Source: Candidatus Krumholzibacteriota bacterium (GTDB taxonomy: Bacteria > Krumholzibacteriota > Krumholzibacteriia > Krumholzibacteriales > Krumholzibacteriaceae). Taken from it: DNA of 64,000 nt. Numbering within the stretch: position 1 is the first letter of the stretch; every line of letters starts with the position of its first letter. The DNA lies in contig JAFGBF010000029.1 of assembly GCA_016933255.1 (NCBI GenBank), positions 1 through 64,000 of the forward strand, read 5' to 3'. Under the pieces are notes generated by a model, which was not told the DNA's origin, did not search any database, and was given only the letters and a program-made list of their open reading frames with translations. A program made the position numbers and the translations under genes. Positions 26,272 to 34,628 of this stretch are shown here, in pieces.

Positions 26272-26760
26272 CTATTTGACATGCACCCGGTAGGAGACTT
26301 TGATCTCTTCTCCGGCATCGAAGCTTCTGTCCATCATCCACTTTATGTGCGTTATCATCTCCGGCGTTGCCGTCTTCGTCTCCGAGCTCCCGTCTTTTCT
26401 GATGACTTCATATGTGACAGGTGCCTGGTGGAAACTCTTACCCCCATCAATACTGAAAACAGGGCTGATCCCTTCGATCTCGCTTGCCGTCTCGCCAAGA
26501 TAGGCCGTTCCTGATGGTACCGGTCCTACGAAACCTGCGCCGGACACCGGCTCATCCCCGGTATTACGGTAGACAAGCGTGTATTCGACCATATCATTCG
26601 GGTATACCCTGTCCGCGGGCACGGTGATTTCATGATCTTCTTCGTTGATGACTATCTTCACTGCAGTCATATCGCTGGAAAGCTCGGGCCCTCCGGCATA
26701 AGCGGCAGTTGAAAAACAGATCACCAGTAAAAAGACCGCAGCATGAAGAGTTCTCCTCAT
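26272..26760 (-). CDS. Small exported DUF11-like protein
   Basis: A 162-residue protein with a signal peptide (HAAVFLLVICFSTAAYA) and a single DUF11-like unit (NDMVEYTLVYRNTGDEPVSGAGFVGPVP...IKVSYRVHVK). AAGGAGGACGGCCAG precedes ATG 26760. First gene of the DUF11 operon; 96 bases separate it from the next gene. It looks like a free single domain of the repeats found in the larger proteins. Confidence 0.75.
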   Translation of the reverse strand: MRRTLHAAVFLLVICFSTAAYAGGPELSSDMTAVKIVINEEDHEITVPADRVYPNDMVEYTLVYRNTGDEPVSGAGFVGPVPSGTAYLGETASEIEGISPVFSIDGGKSFHQAPVTYEVIRKDGSSETKTATPEMITHIKWMMDRSFDAGEEIKVSYRVHVK

Positions 26761-27068
26761 CTGGCCGTCCTCCTTTTCGTTCCTCCATTTAAGATCGAAG
26801 CATCCACGCGGTATAATGCGGAACGCGCAACCTAGAGGATCCCCTTAAGTAATCGCATCCCATCTGATCGGGATGCAGTTATTCTCGTGAATTGCCCGGA
26901 TTGCAACACCTATTCCAAATTAAGGCATTGTACTTATGGTCTGAGTTGGGGGTAACGGTCCTAAAGGCAGGAAAAAGCTCAAATCCTGCGCTGCAGCAAT
27001 ATTTATGGGCTGGGACCCGGCAGGGACTCAGGGGGAATCATAAGGAATTTTACGGAACGACCGGGACT
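26761..27068 (-). other. Leader of the DUF11 operon
   Basis: About 300 bases without a gene, upstream of the operon. It contains a 7-bp hairpin GCATCCC-ATCTGATC-GGGATGC (26854-26875), and CATTATACC near 26810 as a possible -10. The stretch is long for a simple promoter region, but I recognise no riboswitch or known RNA in it. Confidence 0.4.
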
Positions 27069-27096
27069 AAAAAGTCCCCCTAACGGGGGACTTTTG
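27069..27096. terminator. Bidirectional Rho-independent terminator
   Basis: AAAAGTCCCCC-TAAC-GGGGGACTTTT is a perfect hairpin with A-tract and T-tract. On the minus strand it is followed by TTTTT and ends the YHS lipoprotein gene. Confidence 0.85.
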
Positions 27097-27145
27097 TCTC
27101 ATTATGAGGTTCAGACAATGCAATATGCAAATCGTCAAATAAACA

Positions 27146-27415
27146 CTACTGTTTTTTCAGGTACTTTTCGGGATCTTTCATGAATGCTTCCATATTTTCT
27201 TTGCTGTTGAATTTGTATTCGATCTCTTTGTAGACATAAGAATATTTCGAGTTTACCAGATCCACAGAGGCCTTATCGACCGGATCCAAAAGATACCCGC
27301 CCCTGACCTTCTGCACTTCTGTCTTGGTTTCTGCTTTCTGATCTTCCTGCTTTTTCCCGCATCCGATCGAAGCAACTATCAAAACCGCCATAAATACGAT
27401 TAAAAGTCTCTTCAT
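27146..27415 (-). CDS. Small YHS-domain lipoprotein
   Basis: An 89-residue protein with a lipobox (VASIGC at residues 15-20), a charged linker and a YHS domain. In YLLDPVDKASVDLVNSKYSYVYKEIEYKFNSKENMEAFMKDPEKYLKK the usual metal-ligand cysteines of YHS proteins are replaced (FNSKEN in place of FCS..C). It is probably an envelope protein with a divergent YHS fold that binds metal weakly or not at all. Monocistronic, with a strong terminator 50 bases downstream. Confidence 0.75.
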   Translation of the reverse strand: MKRLLIVFMAVLIVASIGCGKKQEDQKAETKTEVQKVRGGYLLDPVDKASVDLVNSKYSYVYKEIEYKFNSKENMEAFMKDPEKYLKKQ

Positions 27416-27652
27416 CTCCTACCCTCCGTAAAGAAAACCACAGTTCCCTGAACCGATCTTTCGGCTGCACAAACAACAATCCCGCATGGGCAGCCAGGCA
27501 GAGCGAAGATAACAGAATTCTATTTAATGGTCAAGAACCCTGTACCGCTCATTTCAGCCGGTTTATGATAAATTATTTTAAAAGATCCGGTGAATGGTAT
27601 AGTATCGGGATATCGAGAAATCCAGGCTGCCAAAACCAGGGAGAAGAAAACA

Positions 27653-28795
27653 GTGGTCAAGAAAAGTACGGACTCAAAAAAGATGATCGATCCTGAAAAG
27701 ATCAAACGTATCGCGGTCCTCACCGGCGGAGGGGACTGCCCGGGTCTCAACGCCGTAATAAAGGGCCTTGTCCGTTCCTCAATATCGGAATATGGCTGGG
27801 AGGTCCTGGGCATATACGACGGTTTTGACGGACTGCTCGAATCGAGAAGCATGGTTCTGACTTCCAGGATGATGTCGGGGCTGCAGCTCAAGGGGGGGAC
27901 GATCCTCGGAACATCGAACAGAGGAAACCCGATGAGATATCCGATGAGAGAAAACGGCAAATCATTTTTCAAGGATGTGACCGGAGAGATCGTAACGAAT
28001 ATCAAGCGCATGAAGATCGACGTGCTCGTCGCGGTGGGGGGCGACGGGACGATGAAGATCGCCCAGGCAATGTACGAAAAAGGTGTTCCTGTAGTAGGCG
28101 TTCCAAAAACGATCGATAACGATCTCGACGTCACCGACGTCACTTTCGGGTTCAATACAGCGGTCGATTGCGCCACCGACGCTCTCGACAGGCTTCATAC
28201 GACGGCAGAAAGCCACCACAGGGTCCTTGTCCTCGAGGTGATGGGCAGGGACTGCGGATGGATAGCCCTTGAAGCGGGGATCGCAGGGGGAGCCGATGTC
28301 ATACTCTTCCCCGAAATACCTTTCGACCTCAACGGGATATGCAGCCATATCACCGACAGAAAAAAGAGAGGCAAGAAATTCAGCATCGTTGTCGTCGCTG
28401 AGGGGGCCTTCCCCGAAGGCGGCCGGAAGGTATACGAAAAAGAGCCTGGAGCCGACGGCACTCCCGGACGCCTCGGCGGAATCGGAAGATGGGTAGCTGA
28501 GAAGATCAGCCTTCTGACCGAAATGGAAACGCGCGTGACAGTGCTGGGCCATATACAGCGGGGGGGCACTCCCACGACATATGACCGGATACTGGCTACC
28601 AGATTCGGAGTCGAAGCCGCGCATCTTATAGCGGAGGGCAAATACGGCAGGATGGTCTGCCTCAGGGGCAGAGAGATAGAATCGGCCAACATAAAGACCG
28701 CCGTAAAAAAACTCAAGGTAGTGGATCCCGACGGGCAGATGGTAAGGACAGCCGAATCTCTCGGAGCCTCGGTCGGGAGGCCCGCGAAGGAGTAG
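27653..28795 (+). CDS. pfkA: 6-phosphofructokinase
   Basis: A protein of about 380 residues. GGGDCPGLNAVI (phosphate/nucleotide loop), VAVGGDGTMKIA, VPKTIDNDL and EVMGRDCGW...ALEAG are the family signatures; the enzyme makes fructose 1,6-bisphosphate. The GGDG motif (not GGDD) predicts ATP use, while the K in PKTIDND is shared with pyrophosphate-dependent and group III enzymes, so the phosphoryl donor needs assay. GTG 27653 is chosen because AGGGAGAAGAAAACA precedes it; an in-frame ATG at 27590 has a poor ribosome site and would add a basic 21-residue extension. Confidence 0.9.
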   Translation: MVKKSTDSKKMIDPEKIKRIAVLTGGGDCPGLNAVIKGLVRSSISEYGWEVLGIYDGFDGLLESRSMVLTSRMMSGLQLKGGTILGTSNRGNPMRYPMRENGKSFFKDVTGEIVTNIKRMKIDVLVAVGGDGTMKIAQAMYEKGVPVVGVPKTIDNDLDVTDVTFGFNTAVDCATDALDRLHTTAESHHRVLVLEVMGRDCGWIALEAGIAGGADVILFPEIPFDLNGICSHITDRKKRGKKFSIVVVAEGAFPEGGRKVYEKEPGADGTPGRLGGIGRWVAEKISLLTEMETRVTVLGHIQRGGTPTTYDRILATRFGVEAAHLIAEGKYGRMVCLRGREIESANIKTAVKKLKVVDPDGQMVRTAESLGASVGRPAKE

Positions 28796-28880
28796 GAGCC
28801 TGAGAACCCTGCTGGATGATCGAATATCCGCTGAATTGCCGCTGTGGCGAAGATGCCTTAGTGGATAGTCTCGGAACAGA

Positions 28881-29372
28881 TCAGAAAACCACCCTGGCTC
28901 CGATCGCGCCGTTCATATCCAGCTCGGTCTCGGGAGCGAGGTCTAATATCGGAGCGATCTCAAAGAAAAAACCGAATGGAGCATCCTCAAGATAGTATTC
29001 AGTACCTATGACGAACCTTACGCCGACCCTCGAGTGATTCTCGATCTTCACTCTTCCTCCGATGCCTATATAGTACGGCATCCTTTCGTCATCGACGTCA
29101 AAAAATGAAAAATTATGGATAAGATAGTCGGCATGAATATGCAGATTCCCCTCGCGCCTGAACGACCAGGCGACGCCGACATCAAAGGCCGTATTCCGTC
29201 CTGTCCATCCCTTGTAGGAAAGCCCTGTCGGTTCACCAATGATTACGCCGAGCTCGTTTTCATCCCCTGAAAATCTGTGACGGACCGATTCAGCCTGGAT
29301 TCTCCCGGGGCCAACTAGAGAAAGGACAACAAAAATCAATATCGAAAGTATGACCTTGCGGTTCATCTTCAT
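28881..29372 (-). CDS. Outer-membrane beta-barrel protein (DUF3996-like)
   Basis: A 163-residue protein with a signal peptide (KVILSILIFVVLSLVGPGRIQA) and then GVIIGEPTGLSYKGWTGRNTAFDVGVAWSF, the opening of small barrel proteins of the DUF3996/BAPKO_0422 type. It ends GAIGARVVF with a C-terminal phenylalanine. Its ATG overlaps the stop of the DoxX-like gene by 4 bases (29369-29372), so translation is coupled. Last gene of the rhodanese-DoxX-barrel operon. Confidence 0.75.
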   Translation of the reverse strand: MKMNRKVILSILIFVVLSLVGPGRIQAESVRHRFSGDENELGVIIGEPTGLSYKGWTGRNTAFDVGVAWSFRREGNLHIHADYLIHNFSFFDVDDERMPYYIGIGGRVKIENHSRVGVRFVIGTEYYLEDAPFGFFFEIAPILDLAPETELDMNGAIGARVVF

Positions 29373-29929
29373 AGTTCTCTTCGCTTTCTCCTTGGGTAAA
29401 AAACGAACCTGTATGGAGGCGCCGCGAATATCAGAACAGCGCCTGCCAGCAGAAGGGCGTCTTCTATCAGTTTCTTCCACGCATACGTTGCACCGAATCC
29501 GCAGCCGCAGTCGAAAAAGATACTCATAAACGGAGTCCCCTCGTTCCTGATGATCAAAACGCTCCTGAACGATATCACAAAGATAAATGCCAGATTGAAA
29601 ACCGCCAGGATCAGGGCGGCCCCTCTCATAAATATTCCGGAAATAAGAGACAGCCCGCAGAAGATCTCCATCCATGGGAGCACGATCGAAATAATATAAA
29701 GTAGAGGTCCGCCTGTGAGGATCCCATACATCCTTATCTCGTCGGCAAAGAGGAGAGGTTTGCCGATCTTCTGAGTGGCCGCATAAATGAATACGGAGGC
29801 GAGGATCAGCCTGATGACGAGGATCACGATTGGATCTTTGATCCAGGACCGTTTTTCCCTGCCTGTATTATCCAGCTCCAGCGAAGGAGCACTTTCGAAA
29901 AGATATTCTGATAAAAATACGTTGTTCAT
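29369..29929 (-). CDS. DoxX/MauE-like membrane protein
   Basis: A 186-residue protein with four or five membrane helices (IVILVIRLILASVFIYAATQKIGKP typical of DoxX/MauE, ISIVLPWMEIFCGLSLI, ALILAVFNLAFIFVISF, DALLLAGAVLIFAAPP). A conserved FFDCGCGFGATYAWKKLIEDALLL segment places a Cys-Gly-Cys near the membrane face. MauE-like proteins act in disulfide or redox handling. It lies between a rhodanese gene and an outer-membrane gene in one operon, which suggests a sulfur/thiol role at the envelope (inferred). Confidence 0.8.
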   Translation of the reverse strand: MNNVFLSEYLFESAPSLELDNTGREKRSWIKDPIVILVIRLILASVFIYAATQKIGKPLLFADEIRMYGILTGGPLLYIISIVLPWMEIFCGLSLISGIFMRGAALILAVFNLAFIFVISFRSVLIIRNEGTPFMSIFFDCGCGFGATYAWKKLIEDALLLAGAVLIFAAPPYRFVFYPRRKRREL

Positions 29930-29947
29930 CTTCCTGGGCCCGCTTTC

Positions 29948-30454
29948 CTAGATGCCTCCGGCTGCAAGCGGCAACCCCTCCTCCTCCCAGCGCTCCACTC
30001 CGCCTTTGAAAACAAGGATCTTTCTATATCCCAGCGTATACAGTTCTCTTGCGAGCATTGACGAATCTTCACAGAGCGGCCCCGAACAGTAGATGGCGAA
30101 CTCTTCTTCAAAATCGAGGAGGGGTATGACATTATCCATCTGCCTGCCGAACTCGTAATAATCGAGAAGTACCGCGCCGGGTATATGCCCGTTTCTATAT
30201 TCAGCTGCCGATCTGGAATCTATTACCACTCCGCCGCTATCGATCACTTCCTTGAGTTTTTCAAGGGTGATTATCCTTATTCCGTCAGCCCCGAAATCAG
30301 CTGAGTCATCGACTACAGGTACCTGGTCTATCTTTCTGAACGGATCTATTCCATTCGAGGAAAGCGCATTATGAATGAATGAGACCGCCACCGAGATCAC
30401 GATGACAGCTGCAGCCTGAAATATAGCTCCTGTTATCCTCTTCATGGATGACAA
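29948..30454 (-). CDS. Membrane-anchored rhodanese-like sulfurtransferase
   Basis: A 168-residue protein with an N-terminal membrane anchor (GAIFQAAAVIVISVAVSFI) and one rhodanese domain (VVIDSRSAAEYRNGHIPGAVLLDYYEF). The active-site loop is YCSGPLCEDS, with the catalytic cysteine in CSGPLC. It moves sulfane sulfur to thiol acceptors and probably faces the periplasm. The TTG at 30454 has AGG upstream; ATG 30445 is the alternative start. First gene of the operon with the DoxX-like and barrel genes. Confidence 0.85.
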   Translation of the reverse strand: MSSMKRITGAIFQAAAVIVISVAVSFIHNALSSNGIDPFRKIDQVPVVDDSADFGADGIRIITLEKLKEVIDSGGVVIDSRSAAEYRNGHIPGAVLLDYYEFGRQMDNVIPLLDFEEEFAIYCSGPLCEDSSMLARELYTLGYRKILVFKGGVERWEEEGLPLAAGGI

Positions 30455-30588
30455 TATATAACCTGTGCTTTTCTAAATCAACCCATTCGCCATTCTGTTG
30501 TGGGCATTATTATTTTTCAATGTTAATATCGGGATATGCTTCCGGGATGCGTGGGACAGAGTAACGGGCCGGCAGGAGAGGGAAAATC

Positions 30589-31551
30589 GTGCAGAATCGA
30601 AGGATCGCGACAATAATTCCGCCAAAACCGGAAAAGATCAGGGAATCTCTGTTCTGTTTCCGGAAGGTCCTGCCCGGCGAAGCGGAGGCCGGAACAGCCT
30701 GCTCTGAACTGATAGAATCGGTCAGGAGTTCGGGTATCATCGTCCCTCCGCTGCTTACCCCTTCTGAAACGATCATACTCGGACACCGAAGGATTGCGGC
30801 AGCTTCGGCAGCAGGGCTCAGGGAAATAGAAGTATTGGTCGCGGATGTCGAAGATCCCGCGTCCTTTGTCAGATTCTGGCTCGAAGACTCTCTTCGCGGC
30901 GAAGAACTTTCTGAACTTGAAAAAATAATTCTCGCAAAAAAGGCGTCAGGCTTCTTTCCGAAAGATCCTTCTTGCGTTCTTTCTTCTCTTTCAAAAATAT
31001 TCGGACGGACCCTTTCAGCCGGGGCCTTGCGGGAAATGACGGGACTTCTCGACAAAGACCCGCAGGTCCTCGAAGCTCTCCACAGCGGATATGTAAAACC
31101 TGCCGACCTTCTCCGGCTTTCTTCCATAAAGGCAGTCGACCTGACCCGGGCGGTGGGATTTCTCTCAGAAAACAGCCTCAGCAGAGCCGAACAGAAGGAA
31201 TCTGTCAGGCTGATCAATTATCTCGCAGATCAGGGAGACGGAAAATGGAAGACCTTTGCCGCCGAATATGAAAAATCAGGAGGATCGTTTCCAGAGCGCC
31301 TGAAAGCAGCATGCTACCCGGACCTTACCCGTGATATCCGGGCGATCGATGAGATCATAGCAGGGATCCGGCTTCCCCAGCACGCAAAAATATCTCCTCC
31401 TGCAAACCTTGAGGGAGGGGCCTATCAGCTCAATATCAGGATAAGAGACGAGGAAAAACTCGCGTCGGCCATTGAAAAGATAAGATCGGCGCTCGATGAC
31501 GGAAAGATAGCCGATCTTCTTGATATACTCAAAAGAGGCGCCGGCAGGTGA
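30589..31551 (+). CDS. ParB-like N-terminal domain protein
   Basis: A 320-residue protein. Residues about 35-85 (LIESVRSSGIIVPPLLT...ILGHRRIAAASAAGLREIEVLVAD) form a ParB/Spo0J N-terminal domain with GHRR in place of the CTP-binding GERR. The HTH region (AGALREMTGLLDKDPQVLEALHSG) and C-terminal coiled part are looser than in true ParB. No parA lies beside it, so it is unlikely to be the main chromosome partition protein and may be an orphan DNA-binding regulator. Start is GTG 30589, after GGCAGGAGAGGG. Confidence 0.7.
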   Translation: MQNRRIATIIPPKPEKIRESLFCFRKVLPGEAEAGTACSELIESVRSSGIIVPPLLTPSETIILGHRRIAAASAAGLREIEVLVADVEDPASFVRFWLEDSLRGEELSELEKIILAKKASGFFPKDPSCVLSSLSKIFGRTLSAGALREMTGLLDKDPQVLEALHSGYVKPADLLRLSSIKAVDLTRAVGFLSENSLSRAEQKESVRLINYLADQGDGKWKTFAAEYEKSGGSFPERLKAACYPDLTRDIRAIDEIIAGIRLPQHAKISPPANLEGGAYQLNIRIRDEEKLASAIEKIRSALDDGKIADLLDILKRGAGR

Positions 31552-31627
31552 CGCTGCCCGGGGGAAATTCACAGATCGGCTCACTCCAGGGCCGGCAGGA
31601 TCCATATCCGGATATCGCGCCGGACCT

Positions 31628-33139
31628 CTACTTCTTTTTCCTGCCCCATTTGTCGATCTTTTCTTTCAGTTCGGCGGCATTTTCCGCAGAAGGGACATAA
31701 CTGAGATATTTCTCGTAGTTTTCCGCGGCATTCACATACAGTTTCGCGTTTTCGGAAAGGATACCCAGATCCAGAAAAACCCACGGCATATCCCTTATGA
31801 CCCTTTTCTCGTCCAGCCTTACGAGCCTTGAGAGGGTAGAGTACATCTTCTGGGTATCATCGACAGCCTTGTACGCTTTGTAAAGCACTGTCTTCAGGGC
31901 AAAATCATCACGGCGCGACTGCAAAACAAGCTCCAGATAGGTAATCGCGTCATGGTAGGCCCTGGCGTTGAAGAAAAACAGCCCCATCTGGTAGTCAAGT
32001 TCGTCCTGCGGAATAATAGCTTTCAGTTCTGACGATTTCAGGATCTCCTGCCCCGCAACAAGTTTGTCGTTTACGGCAAGTACCCTGGCGAGCTGGAAGA
32101 ATCCTCTGATATATGCCGTGTCGTTACCATATGCTTTCCCAAGAGCCTCGCTGCTTTCTTTTCCCTTGCCCTGGAACCCCTGCACTACCGCCAGGGAGAA
32201 GAAAAGCCCGGCATCGTCGGGATACCTTTCGGACAGGACCTTATAGATCGCTTCGGATTGGGCAAACTGCCCCTCGAGAAGGGCTTCCTCGGCATCCATC
32301 ATCATCGAATATCTCTCCGGGACCGTCCCCTCGACTATCTTGGGGTCTCTCAGCGCGTCTTCGATGACCTTTCCAAAAAACCTCATATCCATCGGCACCA
32401 GGTTATTTATCGAGGAAAGATTTATCGTGACCTGGCTGGTCAGGATGTTGTTCCTCCTCAATATCCTCAGAAAATCGAAGAGGACGCGCGTGCCCATCCT
32501 CTGCTCCTCATCCTGGGCTTTCTGGCCAAGGAAGTACCCAAGATCTATATCGATGATCGCGGTCTCTTCCGCCCCGACCTCCAGATCTTCGAGACGCGTC
32601 ACGGTGATCGGTATACCGGCGAGCGTCCCCGAAATATTTTTTCCGTCTTTTTCAAGATTCCCCAGATCCGCGTTTCTGTATCCGCGATTTTCGATCAGAG
32701 CCTTTTTTAAAAAAGAAACAGGGTTCGCTCCCACCGAGGCGGTGGCGGGGAGGACCCAGATGACCCTTTTATACAGCCCGGTCTTATATCCGAGGTTGAC
32801 AGTGCCTCCGCCTTCGATAAACGAGGCGATCTGCTCCACTACATCCACATTCTTTCGTTTAAGATGGTCGGCAGAATTCTTTATCGTTTCGTCAAAACTG
32901 GCGGGAAAGACCCTGATATCATCTGACGTGTCTATATGGATCAGGACGTCGGCTTTTGCGTCATTTGTGACCCAGGCCTTAAGTACTTCCGCGTTCGTCT
33001 CTACCTGCGAGACCTTGTCGACAGGATCATGGAACGCGACTGACTGCTTGTTTCCGCACCCAGAAATCAGCGCCAGAAAAGGGAACAATAAGAGGACGAT
33101 TCTTCCGCTTCGCCGCGATATATCTTTACTCGACTTCAT
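31628..33139 (-). CDS. TPR-containing lipoprotein
   Basis: A 503-residue protein with a lipobox (LALISGCG) and a mixed N-terminal domain of about 260 residues (LIHIDTSDDIRVFPASFDETI... VNLGYKTGLYKRVIWVLPA). Several TPR units follow (EALLEGQFAQSEAIYKVLSERYPDD, LDYQMGLFFFNARAYHDAITYLELVLQ, YVNAAENYEKYLSYVP). It probably sits at the outer membrane as an assembly or scaffolding factor. I do not recognise the N-terminal domain. It is divergent from the mutase gene. Confidence 0.75.
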   Translation of the reverse strand: MKSSKDISRRSGRIVLLLFPFLALISGCGNKQSVAFHDPVDKVSQVETNAEVLKAWVTNDAKADVLIHIDTSDDIRVFPASFDETIKNSADHLKRKNVDVVEQIASFIEGGGTVNLGYKTGLYKRVIWVLPATASVGANPVSFLKKALIENRGYRNADLGNLEKDGKNISGTLAGIPITVTRLEDLEVGAEETAIIDIDLGYFLGQKAQDEEQRMGTRVLFDFLRILRRNNILTSQVTINLSSINNLVPMDMRFFGKVIEDALRDPKIVEGTVPERYSMMMDAEEALLEGQFAQSEAIYKVLSERYPDDAGLFFSLAVVQGFQGKGKESSEALGKAYGNDTAYIRGFFQLARVLAVNDKLVAGQEILKSSELKAIIPQDELDYQMGLFFFNARAYHDAITYLELVLQSRRDDFALKTVLYKAYKAVDDTQKMYSTLSRLVRLDEKRVIRDMPWVFLDLGILSENAKLYVNAAENYEKYLSYVPSAENAAELKEKIDKWGRKKK

Positions 33140-33289
33140 AATTCCTCCCGAAAACCATCAATTAATACAGGACTACAGCGGGATCAGCCCGCACCGGTCT
33201 TTAACCCCGGAGATCCGGTCTGCGTTCCATATATTGTAACATTATAGGCTTCAAATAGAAATACCGAAAAGGAAAGAAGATACAGTTTC

Positions 33290-33317
33290 TTGACAAACCC
33301 GTATAATCGATTATACC
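33290..33317 (+). promoter_or_regulatory. Promoter with overlapping palindrome upstream of the mutase gene
   Basis: TTGACA (33290-33295) and TATACC (33312-33317) are 16 bases apart. A perfect 16-bp palindrome GTATAATCGATTATAC (33301-33316) fills the spacer and overlaps the -10, so a repressor site is likely. Confidence 0.6.
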
Positions 33318-33382
33318 CTTTCAAAAGGAGTCGAATACGTTATTCGCATCACCACGGATCGCCCCCCATGGAGGAGTCTGAT

Positions 33383-34588
33383 ATGCTGAAGAGTCTGTTG
33401 AGAAAAAACGACGCCAGGATCGTATTTCTTGTAATGGATGGAGTGGGAGGAATAAGGAACCGGGATTTTCCAAAGACAGCACTTGAAAGCGCAAAGACTC
33501 CCAACCTTGATATGATCGCTTCAGAGAGTGCGTGCGGAAGGATCACGCCGATCTCCGCCGGTATGACTCCCGGAAGCGGCCCTGCCCATTTTTCACTTTT
33601 CGGTTATGACCCGTTTCTTCCGGAGAATGACGCGGGCCGCGGGGTGATAGAGGTGACCGGTGTGGGATTCGAACTAAAAAGTTCGGATATTGCGATCAGA
33701 GGCAATTTCGCCACAATAGACGAAAAGGGAATACTGACAGACCGCAGGGCCGGACGAATACCTCATGAAGAAGGTGAGCGTATATGCGAAAAACTCGGCG
33801 CGAAGATAAAAAAGATAGATGACGTCGAGATAATCATAATGCCTGTACGGGAATACAGGTTTGGGATCGTACTGAGAGGAAAAGGGCTCTCCCCCCTGAT
33901 AGAGGAGACCGACCCACAGGTCACAGGCAGGCGACCCCTCGATCCCGCAGCTACAGCCCCTGAAGGGGCGCGGACGGCATCGATCCTTACCCGGCTGGTA
34001 AAGATGATAAACGAGGTCCTGATCGATGAAAAGAAGGCCAATACCGCTCTTCTCAGGGGAATATCCCAAAAGCCGTCGATCGAACCGTTCAACGAGAGGT
34101 ATGGATTAAAGGCAGCCGCTGTCGCAGCATATCCCCTGTACCGCGGCGTCGCCAGACTTTGCGGTATGGATCTTTTTGATACGGGATTTACTCCGGCAGA
34201 AGAGTTTGAGACGGTGAGGTCTATCTACGGCGGGGATCACGACTTTTTCTTTATACATATCAAAAAGACGGATTCCTACGGAGAAGATGGAAATATCGAG
34301 GGCAAAGTCAAGGTGATAGAAGAGGTCGACGCGGCGATCCCTCTTCTCATGGGAATCGACCCCGATGTGCTGATAGTCACGGGAGACCATTCCACCCCAT
34401 GCGCGATGAAGGGGCATTCATGGCACCCGGTCCCTTTTATGATCAGATCAAAATTCTGCGGTATAGACGCCTCGAGAGGATTCAGCGAGACTGAATGCGA
34501 TAAAGGGTCGCTTGGAGTCTTTCCGGCCCTGTCGATAATGGAACTTGCCCTTGCAAATGCCGGGAAATTGAAAAAATACGGGGCATAG
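33383..34588 (+). CDS. apgM: Archaeal-type cofactor-independent phosphoglycerate mutase
   Basis: About 401 residues of the alkaline-phosphatase superfamily. VFLVMDGVGG opens the metal site. TPNLDMIASES and GMTPGSGPAHFSLFGYDP carry the serine-containing catalytic region, and IVTGDHSTPCAMKGHSWHPVPFMI holds the C-terminal metal ligands (D, H, H). It interconverts 3- and 2-phosphoglycerate in glycolysis and gluconeogenesis. Its length is that of the aPGAM group, shorter than the bacterial GpmI (about 510). ATG 33383 follows GGAGGAG by 7 bases and is preferred to upstream in-frame starts. Confidence 0.9.
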   Translation: MLKSLLRKNDARIVFLVMDGVGGIRNRDFPKTALESAKTPNLDMIASESACGRITPISAGMTPGSGPAHFSLFGYDPFLPENDAGRGVIEVTGVGFELKSSDIAIRGNFATIDEKGILTDRRAGRIPHEEGERICEKLGAKIKKIDDVEIIIMPVREYRFGIVLRGKGLSPLIEETDPQVTGRRPLDPAATAPEGARTASILTRLVKMINEVLIDEKKANTALLRGISQKPSIEPFNERYGLKAAAVAAYPLYRGVARLCGMDLFDTGFTPAEEFETVRSIYGGDHDFFFIHIKKTDSYGEDGNIEGKVKVIEEVDAAIPLLMGIDPDVLIVTGDHSTPCAMKGHSWHPVPFMIRSKFCGIDASRGFSETECDKGSLGVFPALSIMELALANAGKLKKYGA

Positions 34589-34628
34589 ACAGCATCGGCG
34601 GCTGAAACCGTTTTACCTGACAACCGGG

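Noticed and set aside
26820..27068. A tRNA, SRP RNA or 6S RNA in the leader
   Set aside because: No T-loop GTTCGAATC, no GGAAGGAAGCAGCC SRP core and no closed 6S-like stem is visible.
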